Of a DNA stretch of 64,000 nt, positions 37,636 through 47,107 are shown in pieces. The notes beneath the pieces are model-generated. The model was not told where the DNA came from, did not search any database, and was given only the letters and a program-made list of their open reading frames with translations. Position numbers and translations under genes: made by a program. The stretch is from the NCBI GenBank assembly GCA_963748295.1, contig CAVVIH010000006.1, positions 372,001 through 436,000 of the forward strand, in the 5' to 3' direction. How positions within the stretch are numbered: position 1 is the stretch's first letter; every line of letters begins with the position of its first letter. The stretch is from CAVVIH01 sp963748295 (lineage in GTDB: Bacteria; Acidobacteriota; Vicinamibacteria; Vicinamibacterales; 2-12-FULL-66-21).

Positions 37636-38004
37636 ATGTCAGCAACGAAAAACCAGGCGTTCCGGCCGGCAGATGTCTGCAGGGCCCTTCTCGCGGCGCT
37701 CGAGGCGGCGGAGGGACGCCGACGAAAGCGCAAACGCGATCAGACGCCGGATGCCATAGGTCTGGGCGTGAAACGCGAACTGCTGCAGCTGGTGGTCGAA
37801 CACGATCCGCCGGCGGACGCATTCGAGCGTGGCTGTTGAACTACTCACAGCGTGCGTGACGCCCGGAGCTCGGCCGGGCCAGCTCTGGCGATGGCACGAG
37901 CGGTGTTCGACGAATGGCGCCTCGCCCATTCGCTTGGCGACTTCCGGCGGTGGCTGAGCGCGGTGCGCCGTCGGACGACGCGGACAGGTAGCCGGATTCG
38001 ATGA
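37636..38004 (+). CDS. Small protein of unknown function between fdhE and mobA (frameshifted)
   Basis: ATG 37636 opens a frame reading MSATKNQAFRPADVCRALLA, then a very basic stretch (GRRRKRKRDQTPDAIGLG), then KRELLQLVVEHDPPADAFE. Shifted pieces WLLNYSQR and ALAMARAVFDEWRLAHSLGD complete about 115 residues. The last frame ends at TGA 38002-38004, overlapping the proposed mobA start. I do not recognise the family. It looks helical and soluble, and its placement suggests a dehydrogenase or cofactor accessory role. Confidence 0.5.
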
Positions 38005-38866
38005 CAGCAGCGCAATCATCCTGGCGGGCGGCAAGAGCTCGCGCATGGGCACGCCGAAGGCACTGCTCCCCTTCGACGGCGAGCCGCTGATCGTCCATGT
38101 CGCCGGCATGCTGCAGCGGATGTTCGACGATGTCGTGATCGTCGCCGCGCCAGAACAGGAACTGCCCTCGCTGCCGGTGACGCTCGTCCGCGACGATGTG
38201 GCCTACCAGGGGCCGGTCGGCGGTATCTGCTATGGCCTGAGAGCCGCGCGTGGTGAAATCGCGTTCGTCACGTCATGTGACTCCGCCTTCCTGAACGGCC
38301 GTCTGATCGAGCACCTGCTGGAACAGATCGACGCCTGCGACGTCGTGGTCCCGCACTGGCGGGACCGCTTCCAGCCGCTCCATGCCGTCTACCGGCGGAG
38401 CGTGCTGCCGTTGTTGGAGCAGCAGCTCGCGCGCGGAGAGCTGAGGCCCGTTTTTCTCTTCGACAAGGTGAGAACCTGCCGAATCGCCGAGGAGGAGATT
38501 CGCCGATTCGATCCGGACGGTTCGAGCTTCTTCAACATGAACACGCCGGAGGACTACGCCGAGGCGCTGCGGCGGTGGCGGCGCTCGATCTCCTGCACGG
38601 TCGAATTGTTCGGCGTCGCGCGACTCGTGACGAATACGGACGGCATCTCGCTCGAGTTGCCGCGCGACTCGACCTACGCGCAGCTTTTTGCCGCGCTTGC
38701 CGAGCGGCTGCCGGCCCTGGTCGGGCGGGTCATCACAGCCGACAGGTCGCGTCTGGTCGAGGGCTATGCGTGCAACGTCAACGGACGCGAGTTCGTCCGC
38801 TCGCCGGAAACAACGGTGAACGACGGCGACAACATCGCGATCCTCTCGGCCGACGCCGGCGGATAG
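38001..38866 (+). CDS. mobA: MobA-MoaD fusion: molybdenum cofactor guanylyltransferase with sulfur-carrier domain
   Basis: The N-terminal domain is MobA, which adds GMP to molybdopterin to form the MGD used by formate dehydrogenase. IILAGGKSSRMGTPKALLPF is its nucleotide-binding loop, and PLHAVYRRSVLPLLEQQL and FFNMNTPEDYAEA fit the family. From about residue 195 a MoaD-like beta-grasp domain begins (CTVELFGVARLV) and ends in the sulfur-carrier Gly-Gly (SADAGG). The frame is open from 37958 without a start codon. ATG 38001, in the neighbouring frame, is a likely true start followed by a small indel. AOR starts 4 bp after the stop. Confidence 0.87.
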
Positions 38867-38870
38867 CGCC

Positions 38871-40686
38871 ATGCACGCCTGCTTTGGCCGTCTCCTCCAC
38901 ATCGACCTGACAAATGGAAGGAGCGAGTTCCGGCCGATAGAGGAGTCGCGGCTCCGCAGCTATCTTGGCGGGATTGGCCTTGGCGTCAGCCTGCTGTGGG
39001 AACATGCGCCAGCCGGGATCGATCCGCTTTTCCCCGGCCAACCCGCTGATCTTTGCCAGCGCCCCGCTCGCCGGCAGCGGCCTGACGACCACGGCGAAAT
39101 ACGCGGTAGTGACAAAGTCGCCGCTCACGGGGTTCATCGCCGACTCTCTCTCGTCGAGCCATTTCGCCCTCGAGCTGAAGCGGCTCGGCATCGATGCGCT
39201 CGTCATCACCGGCCGCGCCGCTGGTCCTGTGTACATCGTGGTCCGCGACGAGAACGTCGAAGTCAGGCGCGCCGATCATCTGAAAGGAAAGAGCGCGACG
39301 GAGACCGAGTCCGTGATTCGCGCCGAGCTGGAGTCGCCGGCGATGCGAATTGCGGCGATCGGGCTTGCCGGCGAGAACCTGGTGCGGTTCGCGACGATCA
39401 GCAACGAAGGGCGGCATGCGGGCAGGGGTGGCATCGGCGCGGTGATGGGGTCGAAGCACCTGAAAGCGATCGCGATTGCCGGCGGCCGCGATATCGACGT
39501 CGCCGACCCGGCGCGAGTGGACGCGATCGCCGGTTCGCTGCGCCAGCGCAGCCTTGGATCGCTCACCGACAAGTACCGCAGCATCGGCACGGTCGCCAAC
39601 CTCTCGGTGTTCAACCATCTCGGTGTGCTGCCGACGCGCAACTTCCAGCAGGCGACGTTCGAAGATGCCGCCGCGCTCAGCGGCGAGACGCTCACCAATA
39701 ACAACTTCAGCCGGCGTCATGGCTGCGCGTGCTGCACGATCCGATGTGAGCGGTTGTTCACGTCCCGCGGCACCGAGGGTGAACAGCGCCTCGAGTACGA
39801 GACGCTCTTCGCGCTCGGACCCCTGTGCGGGATCAGCGATCCCGATACGGTGCTGCAGGCCGCCGCGCTGTGCGATCGCTACGGACTCGACACGATCAGC
39901 ACGGGCGGCACGATTGCCTGGGCGATGGAGACCGCGGGCAGAGGGCTGTTGCCGGCGAGCATCGGTCTGCGGTTCGGCGACGGCGATGGCCTGCTGAACG
40001 CCATCCACGCGATCGGCGCACGCGACGGCGCCGGCGATCTGCTCGCCGAAGGATCGCGCCGTGCCTCCGCGCAGGTCGGCGCCAACAGCGCCGACTGGGC
40101 GATGCACGTCAAGGGGCTCGAGCTGCCCGGCTACGATCCGCGGAGCCTGAAGACGATGGCGCTGGGACTTGCCGTCAGCCCGCGCGGCGCGTGCCACAAC
40201 CGGTCCGGCGCCTACGAAGCGGACTTTTCCGGCGAAGTCGATCGCTTCCGTGGCGACGCCGGCCGCGGCCCTGTCGTCGCCGCCTCGGAAGACTACGCTG
40301 CCGTCCTCGATTCGCTGATCGTCTGCAAGTTCCTTCGCAAATGCTTTTCAGACTTCTACCGCGAGGCTGCGGAAATCCTCTGCGCCGTCACCGGCTGGGA
40401 CTACACACCTGACGAACTGCGCCGCACCGGCGAGCGCATCCACACGCTGAAGAAGCTGTTCAACATCCGGGAACGCTGGCAGCCGCAGGACGACTGGCTG
40501 CCCGAGCGGCTGCTGACCGACAAGCTCGGGAAGAATGGCGATATCGGCCTCTCGCCTGAGGAGCTCGGCGAGATGATCCGAGGCTACTATCGGGCGCGCG
40601 AATGGGACGAGGCTGGATACGTTCCCGACGCTAAACTGCGCGAGCTGGAGATTGATCCGCCGACCGCCAACGCCAGGCAGACCTGA
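38871..40686 (+). CDS. aor: Aldehyde:ferredoxin oxidoreductase family, tungsten/molybdenum enzyme (one frameshift)
   Basis: This AOR-family enzyme has a tungsto- or molybdopterin and one 4Fe-4S cluster. ATG 38871 begins MHACFGRLLHIDLTNGRSE and GGIGLGVSLLWE. One extra T near 39029 shifts the frame, after which ANPLIFASAPLAGSGLTTTA, KRLGIDALVITGRA and GRGGIGAVMGSKHLKAIAI follow. The cluster ligands are in RHGCACCTIRCERLF, with a fourth Cys in VCKFLRKCFSDF. Corrected length, about 604 residues, is typical. The final residues and the stop codon lie inside a dispersed repeat. It could oxidise aldehydes; the cofactor genes upstream support a shared cofactor supply. Confidence 0.9.
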
Positions 40687-40783
40687 AGGTCTGCGCTACG
40701 GCTCCAGGCAGACCTGAAGGTCTGCGCTACGAGTGCACGTTGGACGTCGTGCGCAGACGTAGCGCAGGCCTTCAGGCCTGCCT
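40673..40783. repeat. Three palindromic GCAGACCTGAAGGTCTGC-type repeats
   Basis: Two identical direct copies lie at 40673-40700 and 40704-40731, each folding as GCAGACC-TGAA-GGTCTGC and followed by GCTACG. An inverted variant with GCAGGCC-TTCA-GGCCTGC is at 40758-40783. They sit between the convergent AOR and P-type ATPase genes. The first copy supplies the last codons and stop of AOR, and the third touches the ATPase stop. They resemble REP elements and may terminate both transcripts. Confidence 0.85.
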
Positions 40784-43562
40784 ATTCTTTTCTGAACAAC
40801 GCCTTCTTCGTCTCCGTCAACCACAGCACGCTGCTCGCGACCGCAACGCAGCGGAGCCAGTCGATCGCACTCAAAGGCACGGTGCCAAACGCCCGCTGCA
40901 GCAGCGGCACGTAGACGACCGCCACCTGCAGGAGCACCGAGACGCCGATCGCCATCCAGAGCCACTTGTTGGTGAACAGGCGGGTGAAGGCACTGCGCTC
41001 GTCCGAGCGCGCGTCCACCACGTTGAAGATCTGAAACAGCATCAACGTCGTGAACGCCATGGTCTGTGCATACGGCAGATCGCCGTTGCCTTCGATGAAG
41101 CCGCCAGGGAGCGACACGTCGACGACGAACAGCGTGCCGATGGCCATGATGATGCCGACGAACGCGATGCCGCGCCACATCCTCGCCGTCAGCACGCCTT
41201 CCCCGGGGGGCCGCGGCGGCTGGCGCATCAGGTCGTCGTCCGGCGGATCGACGCCGAGCGCCAGCGCCGGCGGTCCGTCGGTGACCAGGTTGATCCAGAG
41301 AATCTGTGTGGCAAGCAGCGGCAGTACCACGCCGTCGCCCTGGCCACGCAGGCCGATCCGGCCCGCCAGCAGCACGCCGAAGAACATCGTGAGGACCTCG
41401 CCGATGTTCGACGACAGCAGGTAGCGCAGGAACTTGCGGATGTTCGCGAAGATGGCGCGGCCCTCTTCGACCGCCGCCACGATCGACGCGAAGTTGTCGT
41501 CCGCCAGCACCATGTCCGCCGCTTCCTTCGACACGTCGGTGCCGGTGATGCCCATGGCGACGCCGATGTCCGCCTTCTTCAGTGCCGGCGCGTCGTTGAC
41601 GCCGTCACCCGTCATGGCGACCACGGCGCCGCGCCGCCGGAGCGCATCGACGATTTGCAGCTTGTGCTCGGGGTTGACGCGCGCGTAGACCGATACCTCG
41701 CCCACCGCAGCAGCGCGTGCGTCGTCGGACAGCTTGTCCAGCTCCGCGCCCGTCATCACCCGGCCGTCGGCAGCGATGCCGAGCTCCTGCGCGATCACCG
41801 AGGCGGTCCGTGGATGATCGCCGGTGATCATCAGCGGACGGATGCCGGCGCTGCGCGCACGGGCAACCGCCTCCTTCGCCTCCGGCCGCGGCGGATCGAT
41901 CATCCCGATCAGGCCGGCGAACGCGAGATCGTGCTCGATGCCGTCCGCCGGACTGGCGCCGTCGCGCGGCAGCGCGTCGATCGGCAGCCACCGGGCGGCG
42001 ACGCCAAGCGTGCGCAGTGCCTCGCCGGCGAGCGACTCGTTGGTCTGCAGGATCGCCGCGCGCCGCTCGTCCGTCAGCGGGCGGCGGCCGTCCCCGATTA
42101 CTTCGAACGCGCACCGCGCGAGCAGCACGTCCGGCGCGCCTTTCGAAAAGATGATGCCGCGCTCCGGCTGATCGAGGTCGCGGTGGAGCGTGCTCATCAG
42201 CTTGCGCTCGGACGAAAAGGGCACTTCCGCGACACGCGGCAGCCGTTTGTCGAGGGCATCCGAGCTGACGCCGGCCTTGCGCGCCGCCACCAGCAGCGCG
42301 CCTTCGGTCGGATCGCCCTGCACGACCCACCGGCTCTCCTTCTGTTGCACGACGGCGTTGTTCGCGCGATCCGCCACGCACAGCGCACGCTCCAGCTCGA
42401 GCCGCGGCGGGCCCTCGACCGCGCCGCCGTCGCGACGCACGGCCCCGGCGGGCTCGTATCCCGACCCCTCGAACGTGAACCGGCCGCTCGCGGTGACAAC
42501 GACGCGGACGGTCATCTCGTTCTTGGTAAGCGTGCCGGTCTTGTCGGACGCGATGACGGTCGCCGAGCCAAGCGTCTCGACGGCTGATAGATGACGGATG
42601 ATCGCGTTCCGGCGGGCCATGCGCTGGACGCCGATCGACAGGACGGCCGTGACCACCGCGGGAAGTCCCTCGGGAACGGCTGCCACCGCCAGCGCCACGC
42701 CGAGGATCAGCACGTCGAAGATTCTCGAGAGGCCGCGCACGTCCTCGACGACGATGATCGTCGCGATCATGACGATGGCGATGGCAATGACGACGAGGCC
42801 GAGCAAGCGACCGGTGCGATCGAGCTCCTTCTGGAGCGGTGTATCCTCGTCGGCGGTTGTCTTCAGCAGCCCGGCGATGCGGCCCATCTCCGTCTGCATG
42901 CCGGTGTGCGTGACGATCGCCTTGCCGTGTCCATACGTCACGGCCGTCCCGCTGAAGACCATGTTGTGACGATCGCCGAGCGCGGCATCGCCGGCGATGG
43001 GCGCCGTGTCCTTGGCAACCGGCAGGCTCTCGCCCGTCAGCGCCGCTTCGGAGGTCTGCAGCGCCGCCGATTCGATCAGGCGGGCGTCCGAGGGGATGGT
43101 GTCCCCTTCATCGACGAGGATGATGTCGCCGGGAACGAGGTCGGTCGCCGGAACGGTCCGCCGCTCTCCGTTCCTGATCGCGGACGCGTCCGCCGCCGAC
43201 ATCGCGCGCAGCGCCGCAACCGCCGCTTCCGCGCGCGACTCCTGCACGTAGCCCATCGCGGCATTCAGCAGGACAACGGCAAAGATCGCGAGCGCTTCGT
43301 AGGGAAGCGGCGCCTCGCGTTCGTAGAACCAGAGCGCCGCCGAGATCGCCGTCGCGACGAGCAGCAGGACGACCAGCACGTCCTGGAACTGTGCGAGAAA
43401 CCGGCGCCACCTGGGAACCGGCTTCTCCGCCGCCAGCTCGTTCCGCCCGTGCTGCTCGAGACGGCGGCGGACCTCGTCGTCGCCGAGACCGCTGCGCGCG
43501 TCGCTGCCGAGAGCAGCGACGATCGCATCGGCGGTTTCGCGGTACGGGTTCTGGTCGTTCAC
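40782..43562 (-). CDS. P-type cation-transporting ATPase (Ca2+-like, P2 type)
   Basis: This 926-residue ATP-driven cation pump has an N-terminal cation-ATPase domain, actuator loop ALTGESLPVAKD, membrane-helix motif VAAVPEGLPAVVTAVLS, phosphorylation site ASDKTGTLTKNEMTV and hinge MTGDGVNDAPALKKADIGVA. The PEGLP motif in helix 4 is typical of Ca2+ and Na+/K+ type pumps rather than heavy-metal pumps, and no Cys-Pro-Cys or metal-binding domain is present. The last helices are complete (WLTETKKALFRKE at the end). The 3' end borders the repeat cluster. Confidence 0.93.
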   Translation of the reverse strand: MNDQNPYRETADAIVAALGSDARSGLGDDEVRRRLEQHGRNELAAEKPVPRWRRFLAQFQDVLVVLLLVATAISAALWFYEREAPLPYEALAIFAVVLLNAAMGYVQESRAEAAVAALRAMSAADASAIRNGERRTVPATDLVPGDIILVDEGDTIPSDARLIESAALQTSEAALTGESLPVAKDTAPIAGDAALGDRHNMVFSGTAVTYGHGKAIVTHTGMQTEMGRIAGLLKTTADEDTPLQKELDRTGRLLGLVVIAIAIVMIATIIVVEDVRGLSRIFDVLILGVALAVAAVPEGLPAVVTAVLSIGVQRMARRNAIIRHLSAVETLGSATVIASDKTGTLTKNEMTVRVVVTASGRFTFEGSGYEPAGAVRRDGGAVEGPPRLELERALCVADRANNAVVQQKESRWVVQGDPTEGALLVAARKAGVSSDALDKRLPRVAEVPFSSERKLMSTLHRDLDQPERGIIFSKGAPDVLLARCAFEVIGDGRRPLTDERRAAILQTNESLAGEALRTLGVAARWLPIDALPRDGASPADGIEHDLAFAGLIGMIDPPRPEAKEAVARARSAGIRPLMITGDHPRTASVIAQELGIAADGRVMTGAELDKLSDDARAAAVGEVSVYARVNPEHKLQIVDALRRRGAVVAMTGDGVNDAPALKKADIGVAMGITGTDVSKEAADMVLADDNFASIVAAVEEGRAIFANIRKFLRYLLSSNIGEVLTMFFGVLLAGRIGLRGQGDGVVLPLLATQILWINLVTDGPPALALGVDPPDDDLMRQPPRPPGEGVLTARMWRGIAFVGIIMAIGTLFVVDVSLPGGFIEGNGDLPYAQTMAFTTLMLFQIFNVVDARSDERSAFTRLFTNKWLWMAIGVSVLLQVAVVYVPLLQRAFGTVPLSAIDWLRCVAVASSVLWLTETKKALFRKE

Positions 43563-43583
43563 GCCGAAATAGCCTTGAGCTAA

Positions 43584-43618
43584 AGCTATCAGCTTTCAGC
43601 TGTCAGCTATCAGCTCTC
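43584..43618. repeat. Short AGCT(A/T)TCAGCT tandem repeat
   Basis: Four overlapping units of the type CAGCTNTCAGCT lie between the start of the P-type ATPase and the 3' end of the next minus-strand gene. The sequence is self-complementary in parts and may form small hairpins. It is the whole gap between the two genes, so the ATPase promoter must lie in it or in the gene upstream. Confidence 0.6.
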
Positions 43619-43629
43619 GGCGCCGAGAC

Positions 43630-44235
43630 TCATTTGTTCTCGAACGACGCCGGCAGCGCGTTGCGAACGACATCGACGATGAGCGCGGCGTGCAGATCCC
43701 AGAGAATCAGATCCCGATCGACGAAGCTGTACCGCAGCTCGGGTGGAAGCAGCGGCAGCGCCTCGAGGAGCGCGCAGGGGATCGCCGGCGTGGAGCGCCC
43801 GGCCGGGTAATCGGCGTTCACGAGCGCCGTCATGTGGACCGCCAGCTCGGGGTCGATCACGTCGTGCAACGCCGTGATTCCCTCGCGTCGCATCGTCTCC
43901 GCGATCAGCACGCGCATGTAGACGGCGACCCCCGGGGTGAAGATGTCCCCCTCACGCGCCCAGGCGCGGGCCCGCCGCAGTTCGCGCGCGAGCGCGGCGC
44001 GCGGCGCGAGCAGCTCGTCGAGATTCGAGGTGATCGTCTCTGGTGGAAGCAGCCGCTCGAGATCGCGGTGGAGCGCGACGTAGTGGTCGACTCTTTTCAG
44101 GAAGACCTCGCGCATCTGGTCGCGCTCACTGGGACTCTGAGCCGCGGCAACGCCTGCGAATGCCAGCGCCGCGGCGCCGGATGCGATTGCCCGCAGCACG
44201 ATGCGCGTCGAAAGTCGCCGGTCGCACGTCAACAT
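43630..44235 (-). CDS. Exported helical protein of unknown function
   Basis: ATG 44233-44235 is preceded by a strong AGGAGG, so the much longer upstream frame is not used. The 201-residue product starts with a signal peptide (IVLRAIASGAAALAFAGVAAAQ). The mature part is mostly helical: REVFLKRVDHYVALHRDLER, LLPPETITSNLDELLAPRAAL, and a C-terminal segment with ALLEALPLLPPELRYSFVDR. This type of protein with LPPELxYRFVxRDLxLxD recurs in Acidobacteria-like genomes, but its function is unknown to me. It is divergent from rtcB. Confidence 0.75.
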   Translation of the reverse strand: MLTCDRRLSTRIVLRAIASGAAALAFAGVAAAQSPSERDQMREVFLKRVDHYVALHRDLERLLPPETITSNLDELLAPRAALARELRRARAWAREGDIFTPGVAVYMRVLIAETMRREGITALHDVIDPELAVHMTALVNADYPAGRSTPAIPCALLEALPLLPPELRYSFVDRDLILWDLHAALIVDVVRNALPASFENK

Positions 44236-44421
44236 TGAGGACCTCCTGCAAAGTGAGCCACCCGGTAGCGGGCGAAACGCGTGCCAGAGATCCGTCGTTG
44301 TGTGGCCGCAAGAGACAAACTTGGTGAGGGTAATCCGTGCGGGTTTCTCCGCACGGGTGCGGAAAAGTGCGCGGGTTGCTTCCGGCGCGACCGGGCGGAA
44401 GGATACTTGGAGGGGGAAATC

Positions 44422-45621
44422 ATGACGTTCCGGCCGCGGGAGAGCGACGCGCCGTATCGGATCTGGGGCACAGGCCTCGAGGACGCAGCCCTCGAGCAGA
44501 TGAGGAACGCCTGCAAGCTGCCGGTCGCCGTGTCCGGGGCGCTGATGCCCGACGCGCACGTCGGCTACGGCCTGCCGATAGGCGGCGTGCTGGCAACGCA
44601 GGAATCAGTGATCCCGTATGCGGTCGGCGTCGATATCGCGTGCCGCATGAAGATGACGGTGCTCGATCTCCCCGTCAGCGCGATCTCGGATCGCCAGCCG
44701 GGACTGACGCAGGCCCTCGAACGGGAAACACGGTTCGGGATGGGCGCGACGTTTCGACAGCCGCATCTGCACGAAGTGATGGACCGCGACTGGAAAGTGA
44801 CGCCCGTCACCGCCAGGATGAAGGACAAGGCGTGGAGGCAGCTGGGTACGAGCGGCAGCGGCAATCATTTCGTCGAGTTCGGCGAATTGATCGTTCTCGA
44901 CGACTCGGTGGGCCTTGCCGTGGGCAAATACCTCGCGCTCCTGAGCCACTCGGGCAGCAGAGGGACGGGCGCACAGGTGGCGCAGCACTACAGCCGGCTC
45001 GCGCAGCATCTTCATCCGGAGCTGCCGCGACCGCTGTCACATCTCGCCTGGCTGGATCTGTCGTCGGAGCCTGGCCAGGAGTACTGGGCGGCGATGGAGC
45101 TGATGGGCAAATATGCCGCGGCGAATCACGAACTGATTCATGCATCCATCGCGCGCGCGCTGGGTGTCGATGTCGTGCTCGACATCGAGAACCACCACAA
45201 CTTCGCCTGGCGCGAGCGGCATCGTCTTCCGGATGGTTCGGAAGCCGAAGTCATCGTGCACCGGAAGGGAGCGACGCCCGCGGGAACCGGGGTGCTCGGC
45301 ATCATTCCGGGCTCGATGGGGACCCCGGGGTATGTCGTGCGCGGCAAGGGTGTCGCGAGCTCGCTGAATTCGGCGGCGCACGGCGCCGGTCGCAGGATGA
45401 GCCGCACGAGAGCCAGGGCGCTGTTCACGTGGGACGTGGCGCAGAAGTTCCTGCGCGAACGCCGCGTCACGCTGCTGTCGGCGGGCCTCGACGAAGTGCC
45501 GATGGCGTACAAGGACATCGACGAAGTCATGGCGGCGCAGAGCGATCTCGTGGAGCCGTTGGCACGGTTCGAGCCCCGCCTCGTCAAGATGGCGCCTGCT
45601 GGCGAGCCGCCGGAAGACTGA
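44422..45621 (+). CDS. rtcB: RNA-splicing ligase RtcB family
   Basis: RtcB joins RNA 2',3'-cyclic phosphate ends to 5'-OH ends using GTP and Mn2+. The start is ATG 44422 behind GGAGGGGG. The 399-residue product has PDAHVGYGLPIGGVLAT, the metal Cys in GVDIACRMKM, SGNHFVEFGE, LLSHSGSRGTGAQVA, ENHHNFAWRE and HRKGATPAGTG with the guanylylated His. GSMGTPGYVVRG follows. It is at the short end of the family. It stands alone; an archease partner is not seen in the window. Confidence 0.93.
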   Translation: MTFRPRESDAPYRIWGTGLEDAALEQMRNACKLPVAVSGALMPDAHVGYGLPIGGVLATQESVIPYAVGVDIACRMKMTVLDLPVSAISDRQPGLTQALERETRFGMGATFRQPHLHEVMDRDWKVTPVTARMKDKAWRQLGTSGSGNHFVEFGELIVLDDSVGLAVGKYLALLSHSGSRGTGAQVAQHYSRLAQHLHPELPRPLSHLAWLDLSSEPGQEYWAAMELMGKYAAANHELIHASIARALGVDVVLDIENHHNFAWRERHRLPDGSEAEVIVHRKGATPAGTGVLGIIPGSMGTPGYVVRGKGVASSLNSAAHGAGRRMSRTRARALFTWDVAQKFLRERRVTLLSAGLDEVPMAYKDIDEVMAAQSDLVEPLARFEPRLVKMAPAGEPPED

Positions 45622-45785
45622 TTCCGCCGGCTCGTCAGTAATTGCGCTTTCCGTTTCCCGTAAAAGACGCGCGCACTCCGTAATCGGTCGAAACCTCGAT
45701 CGCCGGCACTCGTTCGTGAACCAACGCCCTCCGCTCTGGCTTCCGGATTGCTCCCGGCAACGACTCGGCTTCTGAAAGGAGCGTT

Positions 45786-47099
45786 ATGCGGAAGACGATC
45801 CTCCTGGGAACGACCCTCATCCTCTTACAGATCCCGCTCCTCGCCTACGTGCTGCTGCACGAACGGACGTGGGGCGGAGTGGATCGCGACGGGGCAAGCG
45901 GTGTGGCGGTCGCTCCCGACGGCAGCGTATACGTGACGGGCGTCACCCGCAGCTTCGGCGCCGGCGGCGACGACGCGTTTCTTTTGAAATACAACACGAG
46001 CGGCGTGCTCCAGTGGCAGCGGACGTATGGCACCGCGCCTGACGCGGAGAACAGCGGATCGGAAATGGGCATCGACGTTGCCGCGGCTCCCGACGGGTCC
46101 GGCGTCGTGGTGCTCGGAAACTATCGCGATGGGAACATCTTCCTGGCGAAGTTCAATCCGGCGGGGACTCTGATCTGGGATCGCACCTGGGGAGGCAACC
46201 AGGAAGGCGCGAGCGCCCTCGCGATCGCGCCGAACGGAACGATCTACGCCGCGGGCATCACGTTCAGCTTCGGCGTCGACCAGGGCGATGCATTCCTCGT
46301 GAGCTTCACGTCGAGCGGCGCGCTCAACTGGCAGCGCACCTGGGGCGGTCCGTTCTTCGACGTCGCACGCGGGGTCGCCGTGGCGAGCGACGGCAACATC
46401 TTCATCACCGGCGAGACGCTCTTCACGGCGAACGCCGCGTTCCTCGTCAAGTTCGATGGCACCGGAGCGGTGATCTGGGAGCGCGAGTGGGGACTGGTCG
46501 GAAAGGGCGGGTTCCCCGAAGACGACGATACGGATGGCAACGCGGTCGCGGCAGCGCCGGACGGCGGCGCGTATGTCGTGGGCGCGAGCACCGGCACCGG
46601 CGTCGATCCGAACCTCGTGGCGGTGCGCTTCGATTCGGCGGGCAACTTCGTCTGGCAGCGAGTCGGCGGGCCCGGATTCGGCGCCGCGCTCGACGTCGCG
46701 GCCGGCGCGGACGGCAGCGTGCACGTCACCGGCGGCGTCCTCGCTGCGGATGGGTCGTCACCAGGCAACGCGTTCGTGTGGACGCTGTCGCCGGCCGGCA
46801 AAGGCAGCGAGGCGGCGCTGTGGGGAGGCGACGATCCGTTTCAATCCGACAGCGGCGCGTCGATTGCCGTGGCGCCGAACGGCGCCATTGTCGTCGCCGG
46901 CGTGGCCGGCCAGCCTCCCTACACGTTCGGCCGCGGCTCGAAGAACGCGAAAGCCGCGCGGACGTTCATCAACACGATCGCTGGAACGCTCACCACGCCC
47001 GCCGGCGCCGTGGCCGATCCGGTGGCCGTGGTGATGATCCCGGCCGGCAGCGAGACCTTCGCCGGGGACACCGACGCCTTCCTGATCCGTGTGCAGTAA
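45786..47099 (+). CDS. Secreted SBBP-type beta-propeller repeat protein
   Basis: This 437-residue protein has an N-terminal hydrophobic signal or anchor (LGTTLILLQIPLLAYVLL). About seven imperfect repeats of 45-55 residues follow. Each has VAVAPDGSVYVTGVT, FGAGGDDAFLLKYNTSG and LQWQRTYG-like strands (or the variant WERTWGG), as in the Ser-Pro-Trp beta-propeller repeat family. The fold is probably an extracellular propeller; ligand unknown. No C-terminal sorting motif is seen. The start ATG has GGAG at 45777-45780 upstream. The gene converges on the hydrolase gene with 8 bp between stops. Confidence 0.85.
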   Translation: MRKTILLGTTLILLQIPLLAYVLLHERTWGGVDRDGASGVAVAPDGSVYVTGVTRSFGAGGDDAFLLKYNTSGVLQWQRTYGTAPDAENSGSEMGIDVAAAPDGSGVVVLGNYRDGNIFLAKFNPAGTLIWDRTWGGNQEGASALAIAPNGTIYAAGITFSFGVDQGDAFLVSFTSSGALNWQRTWGGPFFDVARGVAVASDGNIFITGETLFTANAAFLVKFDGTGAVIWEREWGLVGKGGFPEDDDTDGNAVAAAPDGGAYVVGASTGTGVDPNLVAVRFDSAGNFVWQRVGGPGFGAALDVAAGADGSVHVTGGVLAADGSSPGNAFVWTLSPAGKGSEAALWGGDDPFQSDSGASIAVAPNGAIVVAGVAGQPPYTFGRGSKNAKAARTFINTIAGTLTTPAGAVADPVAVVMIPAGSETFAGDTDAFLIRVQ

Positions 47100-47107
47100 C
47101 GCCGCGA

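Noticed and set aside
40740..42587. Long plus-strand frame opposite the P-type ATPase
   Set aside because: Antisense shadow without any domain; the ATPase is certain.
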